From Rickettsiaceae bacterium (lineage in GTDB: Bacteria; Pseudomonadota; Alphaproteobacteria; Rickettsiales; Rickettsiaceae): a stretch of 64,000 nucleotides of DNA. The position numbers were made by a program, and so were the translations under genes. The number at the start of each line of letters is the position of its first letter. The first letter of the stretch is position 1. This document shows, piece by piece, positions 53,277 to 62,595 of the stretch. The DNA is taken from the NCBI GenBank assembly GCA_024236375.1, contig JACKKP010000004.1, forward strand, positions 87,311 to 151,310, given 5' to 3'. The notes under the pieces are model-generated. The model did not search any database. It had not been told where the DNA came from and worked only from the letters and a program-made list of their open reading frames with translations.

Positions 53277-53414
53277 AGCTTGGTTCAAATTTTATAGTAA
53301 TACAGAAAAATAGTCTAGAGTTCTTAATTTTAAATAAATTACTGTAGATTTCTGCTCTAAATTAATAATTATAAAATAAGCAAAAATCTACAAATAAAAG
53401 TTTAATAAATATTA

Positions 53415-55310
53415 TTATTTATTATCACTGACGTCCTTAAAATCACCTTCCATAACTTTACCATCAGATTCTTGTTGAGGTTCTTGATGTGTTTCGGATG
53501 CATTATGCTGGTTCATATTCGCTCCTATTTTCATAGTTGCTTCGCTAAGAGCTTGGATATTTGATTTTACTTTTTCAATATTAAGCTCTTCTCCTTCTAG
53601 CGAAGATTTGAGTTCAGTAATAGCTGATTCTATTGCAGATTTGTCTTCATGAGAAATTTTATCTCCATATTCTTTCAAACTTTTTTCTGAAGAATATATC
53701 AAGCTATCAGCTTGGTTACGTACCTCAATTATTTCTTTACGTTTTTTATCTTCATGAGCATTTTGTTCTGCATCTCGCACCATTTTTTCTATTTCATCTT
53801 CTTTTAAACCACCAGAAGCTTGAATAGTAACTTTTTGCTCTTTGCCGCTAGCTTTATCTTTAGCAGATACATGTACTATGCCGTTTGCATCAATATCAAA
53901 TGTAACTTCAATTTGTGGCATGCCTCGTGCTGCTGGTGGGATACCTTCTAGATTAAATTGACCTAGTAATTTGTTATGGGCAGCAATTTCTCTTTCTCCC
54001 TGGAAGACTCTAATGGTTACTGCATGTTGATTATCTTCAGCTGTTGAAAACACCTGACTCTTTTTAGTAGGAATAGTAGTATTACGATCAATCAGACGTG
54101 TAAAGACTCCGCCTAAAGTTTCAATACCTAAAGATAAAGGGGTGACATCTAACAGCAATACGTCTTTTACATCACCTTGTAATACTCCACCTTGTACAGC
54201 AGCGCCTAATGCTACTACTTCGTCAGGATTAACACCTTTATGTGGTTCTTTGCCGAAGAAATCTTTCACTTTTTCTATTACTTTTGGCATTCTGGTCATA
54301 CCACCTACAAGAATCACCTCATCTATATCACTGATTTTTAAATCTGCATCAGCTAATGCTTTTTTACATGGTTCCATAGTACGATCAATTAGATTCATCA
54401 CTAGCGACTCGAGTTTTGCACGAGTAAGAGTGATATTCATATGTTTCGGACCTGTAGCATCAGCGGTAATATAAGGTAGATTTATATCAGTCGATTGTGA
54501 ACTAGATAATTCTTTTTTTGCTTTTTCAGCAGCTTCTTTTAAACGTTGTAGAGCCAAAGGATCTTGCTTTAGATCAACAGAATTTGTTTTTTTAAATTCT
54601 GCAAGCAAATAATCCAAAATCGCCATGTCAAAATCTTCACCACCTAAGAATGTATCACCGTTAGTAGATTTTACTTCAAATACTCCATCTCCGATCTCTA
54701 GTACTGATACGTCAAAAGTACCCCCTCCTAGGTCATATACTACGATAGTCTTATTACCTTGCTTATCTAGCCCATATGCAAGAGCAGCTGCTGTTGGTTC
54801 GTTGATAATTCTAAGAACTTCAAGCCCAGCAATTTTGCCAGCATCCTTAGTCGCTTGACGTTGTGCATCATTAAAATATGCAGGTACCGTAATCACTGCT
54901 TTAGTTACTGGCTCACCTAAATAATTTTCAGCAGTTTCTTTCATTTTTTGTAAGATATAAGCACTGATTTGACTTGGTGAATATTTTTTGTCTATTACTT
55001 CTACCCAAGCATCATTATTATCAGCTTTGACTATATTATATGGCACCATTTCCTTATCTTTGGTTACTGTAGGATCTGAGAAGCTCCTACCCATCAAACG
55101 TTTAATAGCAAATAAAGTATTTTTAGGATTAGTAACAGCTTGTCTTTTAGCGGGTTGTCCAACTAATTTTTCACCATTATTTGTGAAAGCAACAATTGAA
55201 GGAGTTGTTCTTTCTCCTTCAGCATTTTCTATTACTTTTGGATTTTTACCATCCATGATTGCTATACATGAATTGGTTGTACCTAAATCGATGCCTATAA
55301 TTTTACTCAT
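53415..55310 (-). CDS. dnaK: Chaperone protein DnaK (Hsp70)
   Basis: The 631-residue Hsp70 has the ATPase domain start KIIGIDLGTTNSCIAIMDG, AVITVPAYFNDAQRQATKDA, DLGGGTFDVSVLEIGDGVFE and ILVGGMTRMPKV, then the substrate-binding domain LLLDVTPLSLGIETLGGVFT and a C-terminal lid ending with EGDFKDVSDNK. It is followed by dnaJ. The ATG is preceded by AGAGGAA. Expression is expected to respond to heat; a possible sigma-32-type promoter is listed separately. Confidence 0.98.
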   Translation of the reverse strand: MSKIIGIDLGTTNSCIAIMDGKNPKVIENAEGERTTPSIVAFTNNGEKLVGQPAKRQAVTNPKNTLFAIKRLMGRSFSDPTVTKDKEMVPYNIVKADNNDAWVEVIDKKYSPSQISAYILQKMKETAENYLGEPVTKAVITVPAYFNDAQRQATKDAGKIAGLEVLRIINEPTAAALAYGLDKQGNKTIVVYDLGGGTFDVSVLEIGDGVFEVKSTNGDTFLGGEDFDMAILDYLLAEFKKTNSVDLKQDPLALQRLKEAAEKAKKELSSSQSTDINLPYITADATGPKHMNITLTRAKLESLVMNLIDRTMEPCKKALADADLKISDIDEVILVGGMTRMPKVIEKVKDFFGKEPHKGVNPDEVVALGAAVQGGVLQGDVKDVLLLDVTPLSLGIETLGGVFTRLIDRNTTIPTKKSQVFSTAEDNQHAVTIRVFQGEREIAAHNKLLGQFNLEGIPPAARGMPQIEVTFDIDANGIVHVSAKDKASGKEQKVTIQASGGLKEDEIEKMVRDAEQNAHEDKKRKEIIEVRNQADSLIYSSEKSLKEYGDKISHEDKSAIESAITELKSSLEGEELNIEKVKSNIQALSEATMKIGANMNQHNASETHQEPQQESDGKVMEGDFKDVSDNK

Positions 55311-55365
55311 GATAAAAAATTCCTCTAATTTTTGTTTTCAATATTTTTGAATAGTTTATATTATG

Positions 55366-55397
55366 TGATATAGTACAAAATTTCGTATTTACAAGGG
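55366..55397 (-). promoter_or_regulatory. Possible heat-shock promoter of dnaK
   Basis: On the minus strand CCCTTGTAAAT (55397-55387) is followed after about 11-14 bases by TACTATATC (55375-55367). The -35 part resembles the sigma-32 CTTGAAA box; the -10 part only weakly resembles CCCCATNT. The gap is shared with the divergent serine protease gene. Confidence 0.35.
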
Positions 55398-55411
55398 TGT
55401 AAGAAAATAAA

Positions 55412-56863
55412 ATGACAAAATTTAAAAATATTCTGATTTTTTTAGCTTTATTTGTTTGGGTCAAACCTGTTTTTAGTAATGAAGCTATAAATATAGACAA
55501 ATTAAGAAAATCTATTGTGACAGTTAATTCAAGCGTTGCATTATCCGCATATAATAATTCAGGCAATTGGAGTGGGACAGGTTTTATTGTTGATGGCAAA
55601 AATGGTTATATAATAACTAATCAGCATGTAGTTGGAAGAGCATCAGCTGGAACTTATTTTGTTACTTTCTATAATGGCAAAGAAGTTGATGCAAAAGTAG
55701 TATTTGTTGATGAGTACGTAGATTTTGCAATATTAAAAATTAATCCTGCAGAATTTCCAATTGATTATGAAGTAGTAGCGTTAACTGAAGAAGAACCTGA
55801 GCTAAGAAGCAGAGTATTTATTATCGGTAATACAGAAGGGCAGGGTTTCTCGTTCCATGAAGGTTATCTTGCTGATTTGTATGAGATTAGCGGCGATATG
55901 CCACAAGGTTCATATATAATTAATGTTAATTCCGCAGGTGGTTCAAGTGGTTCACCAGTTTTAAACTCTAATAATAAAGCAATAGGAATATTATATGGAG
56001 GTGGAAAAACTCACGTTTTAGCTCTGAAAGCGTCGTATGTAACTCATGCATTAAAAGCAGTGCAAAATGGTATGTCACCAATGAGAAAACATATTGGTGT
56101 TATAACAGAATTAATTTCACTTGATAAAGCTCAGAAGCACTTTAATTTTGAAAAAAACTTGGTAACTAAATATATCAGTGATTTTCCCAATGCACGAAAC
56201 AGGGTAATAGCTGTGCGTACCACTTTAAATGGTTCACCAGCACAAGGTAAATTGCAGGCTGGAGACATTATTTGGAAAATAAATGGACAAGTAATTGCTG
56301 CGGATTTGGCTAAGTTTGATCTGATTATGAACAATTGTAAAGAGCCAAATATCAAGCTCACTCTAATCCGAAATGGTAAAATATTGGAACAAGAAATTGC
56401 GTTATATTCTATAGAAGATCATGCAATTACCAGAATGCTAGATTTTGCAGGTGCATTATTTTTTGAAGCAGATGATCATTTTGCGTTTTTAACTGGTGCC
56501 CCTATAGGTAAACTAAGTGTTGTCAATGTGCAGACAGGTAGTAGTTTTGGTGTAATTAATGAGTATTTTTCACAAAATCATAAAAACTTATACCGTATCC
56601 AAATTACTGAGCTTGATGGACATAAAGTAAATGATTTAGAAAGTTTAGTAAAAGTGATGCAGGATGCAATAAACAAAAAATATGTAGGGGTACGATATAA
56701 AAATTATTTACCTTATTATACAGCATTTAATTCTAACTTAGTGTCAGCGCATGAAGAGTTAATTCAGTCTATTACTTTTGACAGTACTTATAATAATCCT
56801 CGTATATTAACAGTTGATCGCAACAAAATGGAGTGGATCGTTGAAAAGGTAATTAATGAGTGA
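55412..56863 (+). CDS. Exported trypsin-like serine protease with PDZ domain (DegP/HtrA-like)
   Basis: The 483-residue product has a signal peptide (LIFLALFVWVKPVFS, cleavage near 22). A chymotrypsin-fold domain carries the triad H72 (TNQHVVG), D104 (VDFAILKI) and S179 (GGSSGSPVL). A PDZ domain follows at about 250-320 (NGSPAQGKLQAGDIIWKING) and a further C-terminal region (about 340-483) I do not recognise, perhaps a second degenerate PDZ (YRIQITELDGHKVNDLESLV). It is likely a periplasmic quality-control protease. It diverges from dnaK, with only 101 bases between starts, which suggests linked stress response. Confidence 0.88.
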   Translation: MTKFKNILIFLALFVWVKPVFSNEAINIDKLRKSIVTVNSSVALSAYNNSGNWSGTGFIVDGKNGYIITNQHVVGRASAGTYFVTFYNGKEVDAKVVFVDEYVDFAILKINPAEFPIDYEVVALTEEEPELRSRVFIIGNTEGQGFSFHEGYLADLYEISGDMPQGSYIINVNSAGGSSGSPVLNSNNKAIGILYGGGKTHVLALKASYVTHALKAVQNGMSPMRKHIGVITELISLDKAQKHFNFEKNLVTKYISDFPNARNRVIAVRTTLNGSPAQGKLQAGDIIWKINGQVIAADLAKFDLIMNNCKEPNIKLTLIRNGKILEQEIALYSIEDHAITRMLDFAGALFFEADDHFAFLTGAPIGKLSVVNVQTGSSFGVINEYFSQNHKNLYRIQITELDGHKVNDLESLVKVMQDAINKKYVGVRYKNYLPYYTAFNSNLVSAHEELIQSITFDSTYNNPRILTVDRNKMEWIVEKVINE

Positions 56864-56896
56864 ATAAAGTAGAGTATTTTAAATTATATAATCTGT

Positions 56897-56922
56897 AGAC
56901 TCTATATTTCGATATAGAGTCT
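56897..56922. terminator. Hairpin with TTCG loop between the protease gene and fabF
   Basis: AGACTCTATAT at 56897-56907 pairs perfectly with ATATAGAGTCT at 56912-56922 around a TTCG tetraloop. The two flanking genes converge here, so it probably ends transcription from one or both sides; the T tract is weak. Confidence 0.65.
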
Positions 56923-57028
56923 TACTTATTGATATTGAAAAATCATTATAGCTAGATTACTAGTCATAAATTAATATCGAAGTTTAGGAAAATGCCAAGT
57001 TATGTTTTAAGACCATTCTAGTTTGAGC

Positions 57029-58258
57029 CTAAATCTTTTTTAATATTAAACTTGCATTCGTACCTCCAAAGCCAAATGAATTTGACATGGCATACTTGAT
57101 ATTTATTTCTTTAGGTACTAAAGGGACTAAATCAATTTTAGCGTCTTCGATTTGATTGTATAAATTAATAGTAGGGGGTGCAATTTGATCGCGAATCGCT
57201 AGTGCAGTGAAAATCGCTTCTACACTACCTGCAGCTCCTAATAAGTGACCTATAGAGGATTTAGTCGACGACATTTTGAGATTTGTGTTTGCAGAAAATA
57301 ACTCCTGAATTACTTTTAGTTCTATCTCATCTCCAAGAGGTGTAGAAGTACCGTGGGCATTTATATAATTAATTTCATCTACACTAATATTTGCATCTTT
57401 TAAAGCATTTTGCATAGCTTTCATTGCGCCTTTTCCATTTGGTGCAGTGATATGATAAGCATCACCACTCATACCATATCCTATTACCTCTGCATATATT
57501 TTAGCACCTCGCGCTTTTGCATGTTCATATTCTTCTAGCACTAATATCCCTGAGCCTTCTCCCATCACAAATCCGCTACGATCTACATCCCAAGGACGCG
57601 AAGATTGTGTAGGATTATCATTAAAACTTACAGTCAAAGCACGAAGTGCTGCAAAACCGGCAACAGCAACAGGAGTAATAGGGGCTTCTGCACCTCCTGC
57701 AACCATAATATCCGCATCTCCATACTTAATTATACGAAAAGCATCCCCTATAGCATGAGTTCCAGTAGCACATGCTGTACATACCGCATGATTTGGTCCA
57801 GAAAAACCATGATTAATTGAAATATGGCCGGATAATAAATTTACTAATGAAGCTGGGATAAAATAAGGGGAAACTTTGGCGTGCGCAGAATCTTTGAGAT
57901 CATATGCGGTACGTTCAATGGTACTAATACCTCCGATACCAGAACCTACAATAACACCAGTACGTTCTTTCTGTTGTTCGGTTTCTGGATGCCAACCACT
58001 ATCCTTAATAGCTTCATGAGCAGCAATGATGCCAAATGCGATAAATCTATCCATTTTTCTTAACTCACGATCAGAGATTATATCTGCTGGCAAATCTATT
58101 ACACTTGATGCAATGCGACAGTTAAACCTTGACGTATCAAAATGAGTAATATTAGAAATTCCACTTTTACTTGCCAAGATATTCTGCCAATTACTCATTG
58201 CATTATTTCCTAAAGAAGTAATTGCACCAATACCTGTAATAACTACCCTTCTAACCAT
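57029..58258 (-). CDS. fabF: 3-oxoacyl-ACP synthase II (FabF)
   Basis: Condensing enzyme of type II fatty acid synthesis, cytoplasmic. The 409-residue product has the catalytic triad C163 (CTACATGTHAIGDAF), H302 (NAHGTSTPLGD) and H338 (SSIGHLLGAAG), with SRPWDVDRSGFVMGEGSG and a C-terminal SNSFGFGGTNASLIL. It starts MVRRVVITGIGAITSLG, the standard start. The neighbouring acpP gene, often upstream, is not present; instead the intact IS5-family element lies 157 bases beyond the start. Confidence 0.97.
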   Translation of the reverse strand: MVRRVVITGIGAITSLGNNAMSNWQNILASKSGISNITHFDTSRFNCRIASSVIDLPADIISDRELRKMDRFIAFGIIAAHEAIKDSGWHPETEQQKERTGVIVGSGIGGISTIERTAYDLKDSAHAKVSPYFIPASLVNLLSGHISINHGFSGPNHAVCTACATGTHAIGDAFRIIKYGDADIMVAGGAEAPITPVAVAGFAALRALTVSFNDNPTQSSRPWDVDRSGFVMGEGSGILVLEEYEHAKARGAKIYAEVIGYGMSGDAYHITAPNGKGAMKAMQNALKDANISVDEINYINAHGTSTPLGDEIELKVIQELFSANTNLKMSSTKSSIGHLLGAAGSVEAIFTALAIRDQIAPPTINLYNQIEDAKIDLVPLVPKEINIKYAMSNSFGFGGTNASLILKKI

Positions 58259-58415
58259 ATAATTTCAAAAATATATTTATTATTTTTATTTAATTTATTG
58301 ACTAATGAAATGAATTTCATATGCATAATATAACGAAATTATTTTTTTGTCTTGGAAATTATAAACTCTTTTAGAAAGAATCTATAATTTTGAACTATGG
58401 TCAATCAGATTATAT

Positions 58416-59304
58416 GGCATTGTTAACAAAATAATTTTAAAAGTATAGGAGAAGTGGTATGCTAATTGAACAATAGAGAGGATTCAATTATGAGAGAAGA
58501 GAGAAAATATCCAATAAAAGAAGGGAGATTCAAGGAGTTAATAGAGCCATTTTTAGAGGAAGCGAAACAAAAACTAGGTAGACCTACGAAAGTGAGTAAT
58601 TACAATTTTTTTTGTGGAGTGCTATATATTTTAAGGACTGGTGTATCATGGAGAGATCTACCTGAGGAATATGGCAATTGGCATACGATTTATACCAGAT
58701 ATAAAAGATGGAGTGAGAAAGGGTTCTTTTGGAAGTTATTATATTATTTGCAAAGCCTTAAAGAGATAGCGATAGATATAATCTTCGTTGATGGTTCAAT
58801 TGTGCCGTTGCACAGACATGGGGGAGGCGCTTTAAAAAAAGAGAGGAGCACAAGCGACCGGTAGAGGAAGAAAGGGTTTAGGCACAACTATGCACGTTGC
58901 AATTAGTGACCACTCGGTTGTAGCTTGTAAACTGTTTCCAGCGCAAAGACAAGATTGTAAAAGCTTTGAAGAGCTTAACCAAGAACTGCCGTGGGATAAA
59001 ATAAAATACCTTGTGGCCGACAAGGGGTACGACACTGCAAATGTTAGGAGTATTATTAAATCACACGGAGTGACTCCTGTAATACCATTTAAAGGAGTTT
59101 ATTTACCAGAGGATTCCGTATTAACTCCTGAAGATTTTTATGACGTTAAACTATACAAAAAACGTAATATCATTGAGCGCTTCTTTGGTAGATTAAAGGA
59201 AAATAAGAGGATCGCTATGAGATTTGATAAAATGGATCACTCTTTCCTTAGCTTCATAGCTCTTGCTATCGCTAAATTATTCAAATTATTTTGTTAACAA
59301 TGCC
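58416..59304 (+). mobile_element. Complete IS5-family insertion sequence with perfect terminal repeats
   Basis: Terminal inverted repeats of 22 bases match perfectly: left 58416-58437 and right 59283-59304, each beginning GGCATTGTTAAC when read inward. The element is 889 bases long. ATAT flanks both ends (58412-58415 and 59305-59308), a plausible 4-base target duplication, although the palindromic sequence makes its exact extent ambiguous. One transposase gene in two overlapping frames fills the element. Intact ends indicate a recent insertion, in contrast with the decayed IS481- and IS5-type remnants elsewhere. Confidence 0.93.
58490..59297 (+). CDS. IS5-family transposase, two frames joined by frameshift
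   Basis: The ATG at 58490 has AGAGGA 7 bases upstream. Frame one (to 58864) reads IEPFLEEAKQKLGRPTKVSN and GVSWRDLPEEYGNWHTIYTR, the N-terminal helical part, and includes the first catalytic Asp in FVDGSIVPLHRH. The second frame gives RGAQATGRGRKGLGTTMHVA, LVADKGYDTANVRS (second Asp) and NIIERFFGRLKENKRIAMRF (catalytic Glu, K/R of the YREK-like motif). The join is at the run of seven A at 58834-58840, where a +1 shift or transcript slippage would make a full DDE transposase of about 268 residues. Frameshift-dependent expression is known in IS5-family subgroups. Confidence 0.88.
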
Positions 59305-59520
59305 ATATAAGAATTTTGATAATTCTATATTTCTAACATTATATTTTTGTGAGCAAATATTACCAATTTAGCAAATTCTAACAATATTACAAAAAATTTA
59401 TATTCTACCTTGGCTTGTATTAATTTTAATTTATACAATCGTTGGCTGTTCTTAAACTATCCAATATATTTGTCTATAATTTTTACTATCAAATTCCTTT
59501 TAAAATTAATAAATCATACT

Positions 59521-60018
59521 ATGACATGCACAAATCATAACGCTCCAATTGATTATATTACTCGTACAGTATTGCTAGCTACTGTTAGCTTAGGTATAGG
59601 AGCTGGAATACATTGTATTCTTATGGATAAAGACATCAAAGAGCTAAAAAAACCAATAAAAATAATTTCTATGACTTCAGGCGCTGTAGGAGGAAGTATT
59701 GTATTAGGTGGCCTCGGAGGAGGATTTGTTGCCTTACTACTATCTGCAGCGAATGACAAACCAAGCGTTGGAGAATCGATAAAAATTATCTCAGGATATA
59801 CACTAATATTTGGTGTAATTGGTGGATTAATCGGATTAATTGGTGGAGCAACTTGCGCTAATATGTCATATAAAATAGCAGAATTTCTGACAGATAATAT
59901 CAAACTTCCTATAGGAAACACATCAATAAATATTGTAGGAGGAATAAACCATGTTGGCTTTGAATGGAGCGATAATGAATCTTTGCAAGTCGCCACTGAC
60001 ATAAAAGAAGATTCATAA
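59521..60018 (+). CDS. Glycine-rich small membrane protein of unknown function
   Basis: The frame is open from 59410, but I favour the ATG at 59521 (165 residues), since the upstream part is hydrophobic without a start context. The protein has a short N-terminal hydrophobic segment (VLLATVSLGIGAGIHCIL) and two glycine-zipper helices, GAVGGSIVLGGLGGGFVALL and LIFGVIGGLIGLIGGATCA. It ends with NTSINIVGGINHVGFEWSD. The NT...GGINH motif recurs after a glycine-rich hydrophobic stretch in the large protein at the end of the window. It follows the intact IS by about 217 bases. Function unknown; glycine zippers occur in channel- or pore-forming proteins, but this is not evidence of that role. Confidence 0.6.
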   Translation: MTCTNHNAPIDYITRTVLLATVSLGIGAGIHCILMDKDIKELKKPIKIISMTSGAVGGSIVLGGLGGGFVALLLSAANDKPSVGESIKIISGYTLIFGVIGGLIGLIGGATCANMSYKIAEFLTDNIKLPIGNTSINIVGGINHVGFEWSDNESLQVATDIKEDS

Positions 60019-60107
60019 TTCTAAATCTTAATTGATATTCAAAATAATCCGATTAATCCATCTACACCTAATCTTTACGTAATAGAATTTATTAAATTTT
60101 GGCAATA

Positions 60108-60117
60108 AACTATAGTT
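60108..60117. promoter_or_regulatory. Third AACTATAGTT palindrome, upstream of chaB
   Basis: The same 10-base palindrome found twice at 16001-16030 occurs 72 bases before the chaB start. Confidence 0.25.
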
Positions 60118-60189
60118 GCAAATTATTTAAAAGGCATTTAACCTCTAAGTTAGATCATTGATCTTTATATAATCTATACGAGTTTCTAT

Positions 60190-60429
60190 ATGCCATATAA
60201 AACAAATGAAGATTTGCCAGATAGTGTCAAAGATCATTTACCAAAACACGCACAAGATATTTACAGAGAAGCGTTTAATCATGCGCATGAAGAATATCAA
60301 GATAAAAGCAAAAGGCGTGACCCTAACGAATCACTTGAGGAAATTAGCCATAAAGTTGCATGGAGTACGGTAAAGAAAAAATACCATAAAACCGATTCAG
60401 GAGATTGGGAAGAAAATGGCAGTAACTAA
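60190..60429 (+). CDS. chaB: ChaB family protein
   Basis: The 79-residue cytoplasmic protein begins MPYKTNEDLPDSVKDHLPKH and contains QDIYREAFNHAHEEY and ISHKVAWSTVKKKYHKTD, matching ChaB along its full length. ChaB was named as a putative regulator of the ChaA cation exchanger in E. coli; its function is not settled and a chaA gene is not present here. Confidence 0.9.
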   Translation: MPYKTNEDLPDSVKDHLPKHAQDIYREAFNHAHEEYQDKSKRRDPNESLEEISHKVAWSTVKKKYHKTDSGDWEENGSN

Positions 60430-60584
60430 ATTACTCTAAAATAAGTTACAGTTAATATATTGCAGCGTGAAAGACTTTTTTCATGTAATAAGAATCGTTT
60501 ATTGTTATTATCCAATATCACGTTGTTTAAGGCTAGTAATGTTTTGTCATATAAAGAAATAATATGCACAATTAGCGCTTCTTT

Positions 60585-61004
60585 TTATAATACAAGAGGG
60601 GAGGGTTGTATATAAACACATTCATAACGGCTAATTTTGTTATTACGTACAATGCAGGTGCAAATAAATTGTAATTTTTCATAAAATTTTACACTATCAT
60701 TATCAGTCTCTGCTCGAATTATGGCAACTTCTAAATTTTTCAGATAATTAATTAATTTAGTTCCAATATTACGCTTTTGGTAAAAAGGTAGAACACTAAT
60801 ATGTCTTATGGTCAAAATATTATTTTCTATATAATATCCTAAGCAAGCTACAAGTGTTTGTTCTACAAAGTATCCTATTAACTGATTTTGGTAATTATTA
60901 TATGAGGATAAAACATTATGCAATTTATCATGAGTTGGATTTCCTACTGAGTATTTGATTACTTCAGCTAAATTTTCTGTGTTATATTCAATAGGAATTA
61001 TCAT
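60585..61004 (-). CDS. GNAT-family N-acetyltransferase
   Basis: The 139-residue protein shows the acetyl-CoA-binding strand and loop ILTIRHISVLPFYQKRNIGT (Q/R-x-x-G-x-G/A type, here QKRNIGT) followed by the helix KLINYLKN and AIIRAETDNDSVKFYEKLQF, where the Tyr of motif B is present. Substrate unknown. It is a single gene; an AT-rich gap of 47 bases separates it from the DUF2608 gene upstream on the same strand. Confidence 0.82.
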   Translation of the reverse strand: MIIPIEYNTENLAEVIKYSVGNPTHDKLHNVLSSYNNYQNQLIGYFVEQTLVACLGYYIENNILTIRHISVLPFYQKRNIGTKLINYLKNLEVAIIRAETDNDSVKFYEKLQFICTCIVRNNKISRYECVYIQPSPLVL

Positions 61005-61051
61005 GTTATTATTTCACCGCAGGTAAATATTTTATACAGAGATAAAATACG

Positions 61052-61807
61052 CTATTTTTGCATCTCAATTATTACTTCATCATCTTCTAACCATTTTGCA
61101 TTTTTGATTAAATAGTTTTTCTGAAATTGCGCTGCATTATAATCAATTTCTTCTCTATATTGCTCCAGCCCATTAAATAATATACCCAGAAATTTAATAG
61201 AATTTGCTTCACAAAATTTTTCTATATCATCTAAATGTTCTTTACGATCATCTATTACAACTATATTATCCAAGTTTATATATTTTGCATAATGAGAAAT
61301 TGTTGCGCTTTTGGAGTTTTCTCCCGTAATAAATATGCCGCGATAAAAAGAAGAACCTTGAATGGTTTCTTCTGGTATTGTATTATTAGTAGTAAATTCT
61401 ATCCCTAAGTCTTTTAGCTCGAGATAGCGCCACATTTCCATAGATTCGATATTGCCAAATTTGCCTGTATCGATTTTAGTAAGACCGTAAACATCATATC
61501 TTTGTTTAAGATCAGTTAATATTTGTGGCCAATCCTTGTCAGTGAGCATTACTTTTCTTTGTAGTCTCCAATTACTAATTATAGCTTCATAGTTTTTGTA
61601 CTTTGCTTTATTTTGTTTGATCTCATCTATTAATTTATTATGTGCAGTAGACCTAAAAGTTTTGGATAATGGAGTAATTATAGTATTGTCAATATCTACA
61701 AAAATTACTATGTCTTTTGGTAAATATTCTAAATAGCTTGCTACTTGCGAAGTTGATCCCGCTAATAAAAACTTACTTCCTGCATAACATTGAAAACTAA
61801 ATAACAT
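61052..61807 (-). CDS. DUF2608 family protein (HAD-like)
   Basis: The 251-residue product belongs by pattern to DUF2608, a HAD-like group common in Rickettsiales and Legionella-type bacteria. The HAD motif I is IVIFVDIDNTIITPL (Asp-x-Asp-x-Thr) and motif IV is NIVVIDDRKEHLDDIEKF; GIFITGENSKSATISHYAKY stands between them. AGGAG lies 8 bases upstream of the ATG at 61807, which decides the start. The N-terminus is short (MLFSFQCYAGSKFLLAG), so the usual signal peptide of the family looks cut down. Likely phosphohydrolase, substrate unknown. Confidence 0.8.
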   Translation of the reverse strand: MLFSFQCYAGSKFLLAGSTSQVASYLEYLPKDIVIFVDIDNTIITPLSKTFRSTAHNKLIDEIKQNKAKYKNYEAIISNWRLQRKVMLTDKDWPQILTDLKQRYDVYGLTKIDTGKFGNIESMEMWRYLELKDLGIEFTTNNTIPEETIQGSSFYRGIFITGENSKSATISHYAKYINLDNIVVIDDRKEHLDDIEKFCEANSIKFLGILFNGLEQYREEIDYNAAQFQKNYLIKNAKWLEDDEVIIEMQK

Positions 61808-62101
61808 AAATAAACTCCTAATAACTTAAATTTATGGTTGACATAAAAACTTTATATCTTTAAAAGTAAGGCAGAATTTTTTTGATAATAATTTGCCTGC
61901 ATAGCTGTAAAAAATTCTTACTATAATAATTTGGTTATATTTTATACTAACATATAGTAATAATATAGTAATCAAAACTTCTAGAAAGCAATATATCAGA
62001 AAATTTTGAGACAAGATAGTTCTAATCATTGCATAAATGACTAATTTTGTATCAAGTAATTTGTTGAATTAAGATTAAGTAAAAAGCTATAAGTTAAGAA
62101 G

Positions 62102-62317
62102 ATGAACAAAATAAAACAAGGAAAATATCGTCATTATAAAGGAAATCATTATCAAGTTATAGGCGTTGGGACCCATACAGAAACTTTAGAACAAGTGGTA
62201 TTATATCAATCTTTGTACGGAGATTATGGATTATGGGTAAGACCATTAGAAATGTTCCAACAAGAAATAGAGCATGAAGGTAAAGTGCAACAGCGTTTTG
62301 AGTTTATATCAGAATAA
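62102..62317 (+). CDS. DUF1653 domain protein
   Basis: The 71-residue protein reads GKYRHYKGNHYQVIGVGTHT, LEQVVLYQSLYGDYGLWVRP and EMFQQEIEHEGKVQQRFEFI, the entire DUF1653 domain. These are small cytoplasmic proteins of unknown function. The start ATG is preceded by AAGAAG. About 280 bases of AT-rich sequence without recognisable features follow before the next gene. Confidence 0.88.
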   Translation: MNKIKQGKYRHYKGNHYQVIGVGTHTETLEQVVLYQSLYGDYGLWVRPLEMFQQEIEHEGKVQQRFEFISE

Positions 62318-62595
62318 GATTATTTATTGTAACGCTGCAACTTTTAAGTAAGACAATAAATGATAAAATTATCTTATTATTTCTTGTGTGTTATATACGC
62401 AATTCCAGCATATATAACACACCTCCCCTCATTACATACACACTGAATACCCCATAATAGCTTATTATAACAAAATAACGATCACATATGTAATACGCTT
62501 GATAAAGTAAAAATCTTCACTATTGTAGCTTATCCTTGATATGTTAACTGATATGAATTAATATTAAATTTATACTTCGATATTAATAAATTGTT

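Noticed and set aside
54142..54474. Plus-strand open frames opposite dnaK, dnaJ and dnaE
   Set aside because: Shadows of strongly conserved coding sequence; none has family features.
59410..59520. Longer start for the glycine-rich membrane protein
   Set aside because: The extra 37 residues show no start signal and no similarity; the ATG at 59521 gives a compact protein.
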